Shown: piece after piece, positions 47,177-60,315 of the stretch
Numbering within the stretch: the stretch's first letter is position 1
How the letters are laid out: each line of letters starts with the position of its first letter
DNA from: Chamaecrista fasciculata
Lineage: Eukaryota; Streptophyta; Magnoliopsida; Fabales; Fabaceae
Direction of reading: 5' to 3'
NCBI GenBank assembly: GCA_003254925.1
Contig: QANZ01016236.1
Location: 62,001-126,000, forward strand
Length of the DNA: 64,000 nt
Notes under the pieces: generated by a model
Told to the model about the DNA's origin: nothing
The model's input: the letters and a program-made list of their open reading frames with translations, nothing else
Databases searched by the model: none
Translations under genes and position numbers: made by a program

Positions 47177-50100
47177 TGTATAGGCTCACTTTGATATCGA
47201 TTCCTTACACCTAGATTTTTTAAAACAATGCATTTAACTCTTATGTGTACTAAAAGATTGTGTATAACTTAATTGTGTATTAGGCCTTATTATTTGAATG
47301 CCTCCGGCAATTTGAGCAAAGAAACATTGTATATCAATTATTTAAGTTTGTAATTTGATCAATGTTTATAAATAATTTAATATTATAAATTAATCATTAA
47401 CTTTTTGTTTTGTAGGATTTTCTATGTAGGATTTAATAAACAAATCACATATATAATTATGTTATATATTGAACACTGAGAAATATAATATAGAGTGTGT
47501 TCCTACATTGTTATATTTTTATAGTTAATTAATTAATATAAGAGGCAAGGTATCCGCAACATCTTCATTTGGACAAGGTTGGGAATGTTGTGAAGGCGAG
47601 GGAGACCCCTCCTTCCCCGGGAACAGTCCTAGGGTGTGGCTTGGTATGATTGAAGTAAAGGCTCCTTCGTGTTCAGTCATGATCACTTAAGTAAGTAAGA
47701 TAAGGACTTATATTTAGTAAATATAGTATTGTTCTATTGAGCTCAAATCTCATCATCCTAGCTTTATTAGTAAATAGGGGTTATTATGAAAGGAAGTAAA
47801 CTAGCTAAGGACCAAATTGTTATTTTAGCTTACATGCATATCATATTCCTTCACCATTTCTATTCTCAAGTTACATGGGAGTAAATAAGGCATTAAAGTC
47901 ATTGATATGTACAATAATATGCATTGAAGTCTAATAACCTAAATATGGTAGTTTCATGAGTTTAAAAGGCAAATGAATCATGAATGTAATTAAAGGGATA
48001 TAAGTTATATAATAGGGGAGGTGAAGGGCATACGGAGAGGAAATGGTAATTGCATATTTAAAGCATTTGAAGAGGGAGCAATAAGGGGGAGTTTATATAA
48101 ATATATTGTGGCTGACACGTAAAAAAGGGGGGAGATGGAGGAGTATGAGAGAGTTTAGAGGAGAGAGGGAGATGAAGTAAAGATAATTTGGAGATAGAGA
48201 TAAGTTAGAATGGAAGAGGCGCATAAGGCAAAGGGGAGAGAGACATATTGGAGGAAGATAATTCATATGGGAGAGAGACATACTTTTTATGAGAGAGATA
48301 ATACTTCCCCTTCTTTTTAGACTAAGATATTAGAGAGAATCATTATTCTCCTTGAGCTCTTTAGAACATCCTTTGTTTTACTATATTTTAAGTCCTCTTG
48401 TCTTACCCATTCTTACTTAAGTGCTTTATTTCTCCCCTATTAAGATCATCCTACAGACTATTTCCTATTATTTGTTCTAACATTGTTATTCTTTATATTG
48501 ATTATTATTTTACCCTATTTCTCTTGTTTTGCTCTGGACCTCCAAGCATGAACATATCCCATTCCCGGATCAGAGTGGATGGGAATTGTTACCTTGTGTG
48601 TATGTTTGTGTCTCATCTTGAATGTTTTTTTTTTCGTTGGTAGTTAATTCTTTATCTATATGCCCCAAAAATTCGAATGGATAGCTCTCTTAAGTTAGGG
48701 TTAGAGAAGAAACCTAAAATGTATATAAGTTTGTCTTACTGGACTCTTTCATTACGGGCTTCCGCAAAACCTAAAAATCTTACACTTAGTTGCTTACCAA
48801 ACTTTTATATACAATGTATTAATCAAATAGAATTTCCTTTATAGTTAGACTTATTTTAAATTAAACCACTTATAAACTCTTTTTATTTTAAAAACCAACA
48901 AAACATACTTTAGACAATTAATATGACCCCACATATAAAATATTAGTCTAACATGCTTACCCTAATTTCTAACAAGTTTATTATAGGTATACCTGCTTTA
49001 TACTCTTTTGATATCTGTGGGAGGTGGATTTAAATATAAATCCATGTGCTTTCAATAAAACTTTATTATTTTAATTTGACTAACAAGTATAAGTATAATT
49101 AAGTCTCTCTCTCTCTCTATATATATATATATTCCGTGCACTCAATTAATTGTGATATTTCTCTAAAGCTTTAATATTAATTATCTCAATTTGAAACTCT
49201 TCTAATTTTTGTGAGCTTCCAAAGGTATAGCTATTTTCTATAAGCAATAAAAACAAAAACAGAAAGTAAATACTCCTATAAAACAATTTATAGAAGTATT
49301 ACAAAAGAATAGTTTTTATTACATATTAAAATAATAGAAAAGAAATATAAAAAATACACTTTTTGATATTTTTATTCTCTTTAATACTTCATGTCATATT
49401 ATATCCAATGAAAGATTGACCATAAAAAAAAATGACATATAATAGTATAGATAAAAAAATTCAAATGAATATAAAACTCATGTTGGTATTAGGGTAAGGA
49501 AAAATTTATAAAAGCTTTAATGTTGAGAAAGCACATTTTTTTTAGTCATTAGTTATGCTTTTTTCATATTGAGATTTGTACAATAAAATTTATTGTGCAA
49601 ATCTCAATACGAAAAAGATAAATTCCATGGTTAAAAAAATGAAGTATTCCAACTATTTTACTTTCTATAATAAAGCCCCTTTTTTTTGCCAGACTATAAT
49701 AAAGCCCCTTACCAAAAAGCTTTTCATGCTCGAATTAATTAATTGAAAGTTTCGTTACTATAATTAATTTCTAAGTTAGATTGTAATTTGGGCAACATTT
49801 TTTTAAAACAAAACGATGTCATATGTACGTAAAACAATAGATGTATAAATGAATAAAAATATTTGAGATGGGGGCAATGAAAACCAAATTATAATTTTGA
49901 AGATAATTTTAATTTTTAAAAACGAGAAAGAGAGCAAAAAATTAATATAATGGAGAATAAGGAATTGAGTTCCAAGACGGAATTGAGAAGGAGAAGAAGG
50001 GATCGACAGAAACAATGATAACATATGTGAACAATTCTATCACGGGTTTGATTTTGTCTCAAAATTATTACTAATTTTTTCGCAGATATGGATGCCAACT

Positions 50101-51331
50101 CACACTATATAAATATATTCAATCTCAATCGTCTTTTTCTTCTTATATATATAATCTTAGTGATTTTGCATGTTCTAATCATATATAATTATAGGTTGAT
50201 CTAGTTATCAGCTCACTAAGTCGTTTAAATAAGTGTCGAAGATTTGAATTCTGCCTTATATGTACGTGACAATCAATTGGACAGAGACAAACCCTTAAAT
50301 GGAACTCAGATCCACAAAGAATTAATCTTTGACTTGTTGACTTAGGACTATCTTTGACAACAAAAAAAAACATATATAATTATTTTTTTAAAAAAATAAA
50401 ATTATTAGAAAAGTTAGAAGTTATTATAAACATTTTTTTTTATTTCAAATAATATAAAATATTTGAAATGATATAAATCCTAAAATTTATCATGAGGACA
50501 TACTTTAAATGAGTGCCTACAAAACTATAAATGAGAGGAGGCTCTGCATAAATTTTAATGATTAACCTAGTCAAAAATAAAGGAAAGAAATAGATTGAGT
50601 ATATATTAAGAGAGAATGAATGAATGAGTTATGTAAAATATTTAGAGAAATTTTATTGTTATCAAATAATTATCGAAATTAATGTAGAGAAGTGATTACA
50701 AACTTTATATAAACCGTGGGTGTCTGAGCCTCTGAGAGTCACATGTTTGTTTATTTTCTTCCATGTGAATCAAATTTTCTAATTTCGTCTTTTCCTAATT
50801 ATCATCTCCAATAAATTATTGAGACCCAATATTTCCGGTAATGTCTTTAATTTATTCGAATGTCATCATTATTTGCTTTCAATCAGAATCACTTTGGCAT
50901 CTAATGAATCACTCTTTTTTTTAGTTAAATTATATCCGTACTTGTAGTTTAACTCTATTTTATTTTGATATTATATATACGATTCAAAACATTTCATTTT
51001 AGATACATGTGATTTGCATAAACTATGAAATTACATTTTTTGGACTAAAAATGGAACAAATGTGAAAGTTTGAGGACTAAAATAAAACTTACCTTATAAT
51101 TTGAGAACCAAAATTTAATTTTTTACAAAGCCATGTGAGTGGCACATGACATTGACGGAACAAAATTATAGATATTTAATTTTCTAGCAGTACGCTAATC
51201 ACATATACCCAAACAAGACTTTTTGAACCACATATATAGCAACAAAATATTAATGAAATTGGACTAAATTACACATATGTTTACTGTAATTTACTTTTTC
51301 TTTTTGTTGATTGGGTGAATTAAGTGTTAGA
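47177..51331. other. Long AT-rich spacer, no gene recognised
   Basis: A more GC-rich patch lies at about 47545-47690 with no identity that I recognise. 48000-48330 is strongly purine-rich on the plus strand (GGAGAGA-type). A CT/TA run lies at about 49107-49131. A short hairpin of about 60 bp lies at 49558-49617, and a possible old foldback at about 50935-51125. Short open frames are low-complexity. Confidence 0.5.
49558..49617. repeat. Near-perfect 60-bp hairpin
   Basis: CTTTTTTCATATTGAGATTTG faces its reverse complement CAAATCTCAATACGAAAAAG across a short AT loop that is itself palindromic (caataaaatttattg). Two mismatches at most. It could be a tiny MITE or a hairpin transcript precursor. 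Confidence 0.75.
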
Positions 51332-51976
51332 TAGAGCCATCAAAGTGAGCTAACCCGGCTCACTCGAGTTGGCTCGCCGCGGCTCACGCGAGCTGGCTCA
51401 CGTGAGCCAAAGACCCCAGGCCGGCGAGTCAGGTTTTGCCAACCCGGCTCACCAAGTTGGTGAGCCGAGGGTTGGCTCACCTAATCCACCAACTTTCAAT
51501 TTTATTTTATTTTTCATTTTTTCAATTTTTTAAATTAAAAATATCAATAAAACAACTCACAAATAATAACACCCCACATCACCGCTTGTTTTTTCACTGG
51601 ACGGACGGTGGAACGACAACTATTGAGATTGGGGTTGGCCAGTTGGGTGAAGAAATGAGAAGAAATTAGAGTTGGGACTTGGGAAAAGAAAAGAACTCTG
51701 AAAGACAAAAGTGAATTTTAGAAATCTAAAGTGAAAATGAGAAAGAAGCGAAGAGCCTAGAAGATATTTTAGGGTTATAATTTTTTATTTTAAAAAAGGT
51801 GAGTTGGCTCACTAACTCACTAGCTCACTCGAGCTACCCCACCACGAGCCGCGAGTTAAGTGAGCCAACCCACTCGAGTTAAAATTTTTTATGAGCTAAA
51901 TTTTCTCAACCCGATTCATCAATTTTGGTGGGTTAAACGAGCCAGTCCATCAAACCGGACTATTTTGACTACTCTA
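51332..51976. mobile_element. hAT-like non-autonomous element
   Basis: Left end TAGAGCCATCAAAGTGAGC and right end inverse TAGAGTAGTCAAAATAGTCC form the short hAT-type inverted repeat. Subterminal regions are dense in 'ggctcac/gtgagc' motifs (51350-51480 and 51800-51960). No clear 8-bp duplication is seen. An open frame at 51436-51669 has no similarity that I recognise. Confidence 0.75.
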
Positions 51977-52479
51977 AAAATTTCTGAACAAAATTAGTAC
52001 TTCCGCATAATACAAAAATCAAGAGAAAAAACAGGTAAAAAAAGAAAGAAAAGGAAAAGTCGTAACCGCGAGGAGTAATGCTTTTGGTTGCATTACGAGG
52101 AAGCTTCCAGTTGCACCTAAAATTAAAGTTGCGAGAGACAGATAGATATGGAGTAGTTATTACTTATTACTAGTGATCACTCTATGTTATCGTCACACAC
52201 TCACATCATCCATGACTATAACCCAATCCAATCCAAACCAAACGCTTTTCCTGCAAAACAGAAACATAAAATGAAAACTCAAAATTGCATTCAAAGTCCA
52301 AATCCTATCAGATTATCTCTTTTAATTTCAGATTCCAGCTTTGTGGGGCCCCCACTCTAAATCCTTTTTCCTTTTCATGATTCACATTAATTATATATTA
52401 TATATTATTATATCTTCTTCATTCCAACTTCCATATATCCATTTTAGTTCATCTATTTTCCTCTTAAATCTCACCACCC

Positions 52480-55000
52480 ATGAGCATGACAAGCTTGGCG
52501 CAACGTGCGGTGGCAAGCTTAACGTTGTTTCTGTCCATACTAGGAAAGATGGTCTTCGTCGGACACAACCTCTTCAAAAGACCACAACAAAAATACACTA
52601 CTTCTACACGTTGTTCATCATTATTATCACTATCATCACTATTATCATTATCATCATCATCATCAGGAGAATATTGTGATGAATTTGAAGACGATGATGA
52701 AAAGTATGGGGTGAGTTGGAGGATGGCGGTGGAGGCGAACAATGTGAAACCGTGGCGCACTGTGCCGGCGCGGTGCCACCGCCACGTGCGGCGTTACATG
52801 ACGGAAGGACAGTACGAGCAGGATCTCCACGTCATTGCCGACCAGATTCTCCGTTACGCCGAACAGATTCCTCTCCCTAACAACGACGGCTTCGACGCCT
52901 GGCTTCTCGACGTCGATGACACCTGCATCTCCAACATTTCTTACTACAAATCCAACAGATTCGGGTAACTAACTAGTTGTTTCTACGTTAGGACAACCCG
53001 GTGTAATTTTGGTCTTATAATTTTTGTTCACGTATTTATTTGGTTTTATATTTTTAGCTCAGGTTGCAAGAATTAGTCTCATATATTTTGGTCAAGTTGT
53101 ACAATTGGTTTCATATCTTTGGGTCAGGTGGGATCAACCGTGAAACTTTTTGCCAAGATATGGAATTAATTCTACAAATTGACCAAAATATATGAGATTA
53201 AAAACAATAATATAGGGTCAAATCTGTAATTTGAACCAAAGATATGAGACCAAAAGTATAATAAAAAAAATTATGAGACCAAATTGAGATCCGAGCATAA
53301 GTTGTTAGACCAAAAGTACATTTTGATCTTTATTTATACATAATATAACTATATATAAAAATTGTGAATTAATTAGGTGTGAGGCGTTTGATTCGGGGAA
53401 GTTTAAGGAATGGATTACGAAGGGAGAGTGTCCTGCGATTCCTGCGGTATTAAGGATGTTTAATATGTTAGTAGAACGAGGCTTTAAGGTGTTCTTACTT
53501 ACTGGGAGAGACGAAGCCACACTTGCTGAAACTACTATTCGAAACTTGCATAACCAAGGTTTTACTTCTTATCACCGTCTTATTTTGAGGTAATTATTCT
53601 TCATTATTATCCTAATTAATCCAGAATATTTATCAACCATATTTAAGATATAACTAATTAACTGATGATTTCTTGATTTAGAATAAACTAACAATTAACT
53701 AATACAACTTGTTTATTATAGTAATTTGTTCTTAAATATATTGACAAAAATAATGACAAGCTGCTAGCTAATAATTGGTAACAAAAAAAGATGATGATCT
53801 CTTATTTCTGGCCGGTTGATTGAATTAAATTACAGATGTATATATAACTAGAATAAATTATATATATAGATATAGATAACAAATAAAAGATAGTTGATCG
53901 AAGAATGTATGTATATGACTAGATATATATCATATACTTGTTAATTTATCCATGCAATTCACATGAATAGAGGGAGAGAAAATCAGGTGGCGTAATTGAA
54001 GGCATCAGATTGATCTCATTTTTGTACATGTTGAATTAATTTTCAGTAATTTCGCAGAAGCCACATACGTACATACTTTAAGACATATATATGATATAGA
54101 ATAAAATGTAGTCTCTACTCTCTACTCTCTACTCTAGCTATTAGACTATTATATCTCTTTCTACCCATACATGCATGATATATATTATAATATATAAAGA
54201 TGTGACAACTAGTTTAACAAGTACAAATAGGTCAATGACCTAGCTATATATATAAAGTTATTCCTTCTTTTCTTCACGTCATAGATTATAATTATATATA
54301 TACACGTATATAAGTGTGTGTATGGGATTGCTTTTACCTAGATGCTTCGTTCCTTGGTATGATTTTTTCTTGGTCACAAACACATGCTCTCCATCGTGTT
54401 ATGCAATTTGCATGCTTGTGAATTGTGTTTTGGCCGGTTTGGCATTCTTGTTTTTGGATTTGACCAATATTCCATATATAGAATTGGAAGGGACGTACGT
54501 GCTTGTCTTAAACTTGTCCTTTTATTCCGTCTACATTAGTATCTAACAATATATATATAGCTGCCATTATTTAATTTGCCGACTTCATTTACTTAATTAA
54601 TCTATAATTTTATATTGGCAAAAATACTTTGATATCCCTATGACCGCATTTTAAGTTATATTCCTAAAATTTTTTAAGTCAATTATACTCTTATAGGATG
54701 AGGCCAATTTCAGTTATACTCTTAAAGTTTTTTTAGTCAATTATACCCATAATTTTTTTTATATTAATTGTACTTCCAAATTGGAGGGTACTTAGGGGTA
54801 TATACAATTGACTCAAATATATAACATTGAGGGTATAATTGATTAAAAAATTTTTTTTGAGTATAACTGAAACTGACTTCATACTTTGAGAGTACAATTA
54901 ATCAAATATTTTTTTAGAAATACAACCAAAAATAATCGTATACTTTGAGATATTAATAATACTTCGGCCTTTTATATTTATAATAGACAGTGATGTATGG

Positions 55001-55031
<31 letters not shown>

Positions 55032-56294
55032 ATACAAGAGTTACAAGAGCTATCTTTCATATTACATATATATAGATTATTTCTACACGACTCTTCCATT
55101 CCCTTAATTATTCCTCGTGTCGTTAAGTAAAATTGCATAATCATATATTATATGTTGACTGGTTTATAGGAGGTAGCTAGAAAATGAAAATAAATAGAAT
55201 ATATACTTTTTTGGAGACTTGAAAATGAAGGATGAGAATTTTTAAAATGTGTGTTGAATTAATATTGCATGCCAACCCACTAATATTCATTTGACCCTAA
55301 AAAAAACACTAATGATAGTATCCATGTGTGAAAAGTTGATATATATATATATAAATTCATTAAAATATTTTTAAAAAAGTAAAAGCTTATTAGTTTTTTA
55401 ACCAAAAATGTATTATTTCTTTTTCTAGTAAACTATTATTATTTTTTTTAATGATATTTTAAGCATATTTAACTAGATAGTAATTAATAGTATTATATAT
55501 GAAAGCATTGATGAAATTTTCTTTTATCATATATGTATTTAAAGTCGCCAACCACTAATGATTCGGTGGAAAAGGTCAAACAGCATTTCACAAAGATTGA
55601 CATTAACGCAGAGTCTCATTTTGATGAGGATTCATGAGCATATATAATGAAAGAGTCCTAATTTAATGTTTTTATTTTTATTTTAAAATAAATATAATAT
55701 ATTTTTTAATATAAAATTTAAGATATGACTTAATTTCAGAAAATCAAAATTAAACTTTGTAACTCTTCGTAATATTTTTCACTAGTACCTAACTTTTCAC
55801 ACACAAATGGTTTCATACATATAAAAATATTGTCAAATTAGGTGTAAGTGGTAATGAATAATTAATGACGAAGTCAACATGTTTTTATTGAGAGACTTAG
55901 TCAATTATGACTTATGAGTCGTTAATTGATTAACTAAATTGAAATAAAGAAGACGTAGATAAAGTAGGCACGTAGCTGGATAATGTTGTCCCATTCAACG
56001 TTGTTGTTGGTCGACATGCAGCCTTAATTAATTATAAAAAATAATTAGTCAATTTAATCAAGCTAATTAATTAATAATTAAGAGTATGTTGTATGTATGT
56101 ATGTATGTATTTATAGGAGTGGAGAATACAAAGGGCAAAGTGCAGTGAAATACAAGTCATCGATAAGGAAGAAGATAGAAGGAGAAGGATACAGAATATG
56201 GGGAAATGTGGGAGATCAATGGAGTGATCTTCAAGGTTTTTCTTTGGGAAAACGTACCTTCAAGCTCCCCAATCCTATGTATTTCATTCCTTAA
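52480..56294 (+). CDS. HAD class IIIB acid phosphatase, 3 exons
   Basis: Exons 52480-52964, 53377-53589 and 56117-56294 join to 291 residues. The N-terminus has a hydrophobic segment (ASLTLFLSILGKMVFVG, about 12-28) that may be a signal anchor, then a Ser-rich low-complexity stretch. The phosphatase domain begins near residue 77. All HAD motifs are present: nucleophile motif DVDDT at 144-148, LLTGRDE at 202-208, the conserved Lys region KYKSS (244-248), and GDQWSDL at 265-271. This is the plant acid phosphatase/vegetative storage protein family; most such proteins hydrolyse phosphate monoesters in the vacuole or outside the cell, and some serve as storage proteins. Retention of the nucleophile Asp144 argues for an active enzyme rather than a storage form. 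Intron 1 holds a foldback element, and intron 2 (about 2.5 kb) holds a MITE and much TA-rich sequence. Confidence 0.93.
53000..53330. mobile_element. Foldback element in acid phosphatase intron 1
   Basis: The left arm ('ggtcttataatttttgttcacg', 'ctcatatattttggtcaagttg') and right arm ('caaatatatgagatt', 'ccaaaagtacattttgatc') are inverse in type. The motifs ('tttgggtcaggt') resemble those of the element at 7850-8269. Edges are approximate. Confidence 0.65.
54617..54969. mobile_element. 353-bp MITE with exact 9-bp TSD in acid phosphatase intron 2
   Basis: Left end GGCAAAAATACTTTGATATC and right end inverse GGCCGAAGTATTATTAATATC. Arms carry 'caattatac' motifs. Flanked by TTTTATATT at 54608-54616 and 54970-54978. 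It belongs to the GGCAAAA family. Confidence 0.9.
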
Positions 56295-56804
56295 TTAGTT
56301 AACACTATATATATATATATCCTATAATTATAGCTATCTATGTAATTTAATTTCCTTGTGTCAGTCAACATATTAAACCAATTGATCATCTCCACTAATC
56401 TGAAAATGGAGCTCAAGTTTCTGCTTTTTCCTTCCTATACCAAGAGATGTTCATCTAGCTAAAAGTTTTACAAGTTTTTTTATATGTAAAATATATATTT
56501 TTGTTATTTATCTCAATATTATCATAACCCAATCGTTCAACGAATCAAAAAGTACTAGGTTTACAATTTAATCAATTTAATTGGTCAAAGTAATGATTAA
56601 GCTAGATGATATAATAAATATTAATTATTTTAAATATAATTAATATATGAAATACAAATTTTAGAATTACAGTTATAATAAATAATTATAAATTGATAAT
56701 TCATCTTAAATGATTAATGTTGTAATATAATAATTTATATAGAGAGAGGCTAAGATTGATAATAAAATAATTTTTTAGGAACTAAATTGAGAAAATAAAT
56801 TTTT

Positions 56805-57798
56805 GGGTAAAATACAAATTAGGTAACTGTGGTTAGGCCGAATCTCATATTACTGCCGTATAGTTTGAAAAATTTCATGTTGGGTACCTGAGATATGCGT
56901 CGTTTAGTAATTAAAGTGCCTGTATTTTTGCTCCGTTAATTTTAAGGACAGATGCTAACGTGGCGCAATCTTAGCCATTGATTTCCAATGTATCTTAGTT
57001 GTCAATTTCTATTGCATCTTAACCGTTGGTTTCTCTTGCATCTTAGTCGTTGGTTTCAACTCCAAGGTTAAAATCTCATTTTTGGTTCTCAAACTATGGG
57101 GTAATTTCATTTTGGTCATAACAACTATTTTTGTTTCATTTTTGTCCTTAAACTTTCACATTTTTCTCCGTTTTGATCTCCAAAATGTGATTTTATCGGA
57201 ATTTTGACCGTTATTCTTAGTCATAAATTAGAGATAAAAATCAACCACAAATTTATCTCCAATTTGTAACTAAGAATGAAAATTTCTCTCCCTCTTTTTG
57301 TCAACTCACTTATTATTACGTATTTGAGTACGTAGGGGTAAACAAAAACATAAAAAATACATAAAATAAACTAAATGGGTTAAATAAAAATATGATTTTT
57401 TTTTAAATAAAGTAGCCCAGTTTGACTCGATCAAACCCGATGGCCTAGCCTGAGTCTAACCAGGTCGGGTCTCAAATCAGGCCCGACCCAACCCGTGATC
57501 ACTCCTATATGAAATAACATTTTTGGGACAAAAGATGGAATAAATATGAAAGTTTGAGGACCAAAATGAAATAAAAAATAGTTTTAGGACCAAAATAAAA
57601 CTTATCCCATAGTTTGATTTTTCACTGAGTCACGTGAGCGCCACGTCAGCATTTTCCGTTAAAATTGACGGAACAAACAACAGGTATCCTAATTGCTAAA
57701 CGACACATGCCTCAAGTACCCAAAGTAAAATTTTTTAAACCACACGACAGTAATGTGAGATTTGGCCTAACCACAGGTACCTAATTTGTAATTTATCC
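56805..57798. mobile_element. Foldback element with a second foldback inside
   Basis: Outer arms: 'gggtaaaatacaaattaggtaactgtggttaggcc' at the left, and its inverse ending at 57798. Further in, 'gtcgtttagtaatta' pairs with 'taattgctaaacgac', and 'gctaacgtggc' with 'gccacgtcagc'. Inside, about 57072-57616 is a separate foldback with 'tttttggttctcaaactatgggg' against 'cccatagtttgatttttc'. This suggests nesting, but duplications at either level are not clear. Confidence 0.75.
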
Positions 57799-58118
57799 TA
57801 AACTATTTTAGCGATTAATTTGAAAAAAATATTAATATATAAAGAATCAAAATATATTTTTAATAACTTAATTGAACTGGACGGTTCTTTAACAGTTTTA
57901 TCCTATTATTTTTTGTTGAACTACTAAAATGGTTTTCAAAATCAAACCAACTCATAGTTCAGTTTAATTAACGATTACGTTGAACTATTAGGATTGTTGA
58001 ATTTGATTTTTACAACATTGATCTATCCAATAATTAAAAGGTTTTAAAGGTTAGAGAGTTAGGGAGGAGAATTTTATAATTAATGAAAATATATCGAGAG
58101 ATTTTGTAATTGGGTTTT

Positions 58119-59050
58119 TATAAAGATCGTTATCTTATTTGTTAAGATTTGGGAATCTTGGATAATCTTTTAAGGTGATTTGTATTTCAGTTAGTTACCA
58201 TATATTTTGAGGTAAAATTCTTGGTGGCTAATTATGAATTAAGTATTTGGGCCTATTGGGCTTATGTTAAATAATCTTTGGAGATCTGGGGTTTGAGATG
58301 CCTATAAATAGACTAGTAGTTAGCTGAGGATTGATAAGATATCTCAGTCAGAGTTGATACATGTTGTGGTGCATGGATGGAGCTAGTGATTGACCTTTCT
58401 CATATTAAGGGATCTTCTGCCGAAGTCAGCAAAGGAGTTGGAGCAAGTACCAAAGGTTCCATACTTGAGTGTTGTGGATAGTGTTATGGACACCATGGCA
58501 AAGGGTACGACGAAGGTTGGTTTAACCTTTGATAGGGCTAGCTTGGGGAGACCGCCCTTAGGGTGATTGATAGTTGGCGTGGGCAGTACCAGGTGATACC
58601 AGGATGCTCGGGGGTGAGCAGCAAGGCAAGGAAGTATTGATTTTGAAGAAGGGAGTTCAAGGCTAGGGGAAGATTTGTAGTCTTCTAGGAGATTTGTACG
58701 GGAATTCAAGTGGAAGATTTGTAAAGATTGTTATCTTATTTGTTAAGATTTGGGAATCTTGGGTAATCTTTTAAGGTGACTTATATTTCAGTTAGTTACC
58801 ATATATTTTGGGGTAGAATTCTTGGTGGCTAAGGAATTAAGTATTTGGGCCTACTGGGCTTAGGTTAAGTAATCTTGGGGGATCTAGGGTTTGATATGCC
58901 TATAAATAGACTAGTAGTTAGCTGAGGATATCTTAGGAGAGACTCTTAGGAAACTCTATCAGAATTGATAGAGTAGAGATATGGGTGAGGTATGACTTGA
59001 GACCTAATTCATTCATCAATAAATTTTCTGTGTTCATCTATTCTTCTCTA
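58119..59050 (+). mobile_element. Deleted Ty1/copia LTR retrotransposon
   Basis: Two direct repeats (from about 58119 and from about 58719) share 'gttatcttatttgttaagatttgggaatcttgg' and the TATA-bearing 'gcctataaatagactagtagttagctgagga'. They behave as LTRs; the left one is cut off near 58360 and the right one continues to about 59050 or beyond. Between them a frame at about 58410-58555 reads RDLLPKSAKELEQVPKVPYL, SVVDSVM and KGTTKVGLTFDRAS, diverged from the copia polymerase/RNase H strings VPY.SAVGSLMYAM and KGT.DVGL.F. Almost all of gag-pol is missing, so the element is dead. Confidence 0.75.
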
Positions 59051-59809
59051 TGTTCCGCGTTCTCATATATTTATTGAATCTATAAATATTATCGGGAGAT
59101 ACTCTGAATCCTAGCAGTTTTGTATATAAATGTATATAGGTAATAGATTTGTTTAGGAGTTCTTATTGCCTAATGAACCTATTAATTGTTAGAGTTGATG
59201 GAAATCTTAAGAAAAGTACATGATTAGTGATTGCGTCCAAAAGTAAGAAGAATAAATTAATAAGAAGCAATATTGTGGAGTTGTGAAATTATAGGAAGAA
59301 GGTTGAAACTTGGAACAAATTATAAATATATATATATATAATTAAATATGATGGAATTCAAGAAATTCATTTATAATTTACAAAGTTGTGAATTTTATTT
59401 TTGTTGTTGATGTGAGAATTTTTTTAGTAAGTAGTCTATAAATATTTTTATAAACAGTTATCGAATTCAAAGAGATATTTTAATTTTGGTGAATTTTTAA
59501 ATCCAACTTGGCTAAATTTTTTCTCATAAAAAAAAGAGATGAGATAACTATGAAGTGATACGAGATGATGACCATGATGACGAGTAATGAGTGAACATCA
59601 GGAAACCGAAATTTCCATGAATCCATTCATGGTAGAACATGTGATTGGAATATATTATTTAAAAGACAATGATATATTTGTTTATAATAAAAATTTTAAA
59701 TTTTTTTAATATTTTATTAAGACTCTCATATCTATAAATTTTATTTTTATATTTTAATCATGTAAGAACTATCTTTGGTATCCTCTTTTTTCCATATTAA
59801 AAATTAAGA

Positions 59810-60304
59810 TAAATTATACTTTGGTATCCTGTAGTTTGACCCTATTTCACTTTGATACTCTGTGGTTTGAAACTTAACACTTTGATACCCTGAGATTTTG
59901 ACAGTTAACACATTGGTACCCTCAATTATTTTTCTGTCAAATTTTAACAGAATATTCCACCATATTCCACCTGCCACATCTAAACTCAATTTACCCCAAC
60001 ATTAAACCTAACGGAAGATCAAAGACAACCTCAGAGGAACAAGAAAATCTCGTCTCCATCCCAGAAGCTTCCCTGAGTCTCTCGTTAAAGGCTGCTTGCA
60101 TAGGTTTAATGTTGGGGTAAATTGAGTTTAGATGTGGCAGGTGGAATATGGTGGAATATTCTGTTAAAATTGGACAGAAAAATAATTGAGGGTACCAATG
60201 TGTTAACTGTCAAAACCTTAAGGTACCAAAGTGTCAAGTTTCAAACCACAAGGTACTAAAGTGAAATAGGGTCAAACTACAAGGTACCAAAATGTAATTT
60301 ACTC
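59810..60304. mobile_element. Foldback MITE with unique centre, 9-bp TSD
   Basis: Arms carry 'actttggtaccct'-type motifs as in 15480-15865. The ends AGATAAATTATACTTTGG and (inverse) GAGTAAATTACATTTTGG match. TAAAAATTAAG occurs on both sides (59798-59808 and 60305-60315, boundary ambiguous by 2 bp), so a 9-bp duplication is supported. The inner arms extend to 'caatttaccccaacattaaacct' and its inverse, leaving about 85 bp of unique sequence (60010-60095). Confidence 0.88.
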
Positions 60305-60315
60305 TAAAAATTAAG

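Noticed and set aside
47545..47690. GC-rich patch considered as an RNA gene or SINE
   Set aside because: No A/B boxes, flanking duplication or foldable RNA family could be recognised.
52341..52679. Alternative open frame overlapping the start of the acid phosphatase gene
   Set aside because: It is a frame shadow; the frame from 52480 has the HAD motifs and splices correctly.
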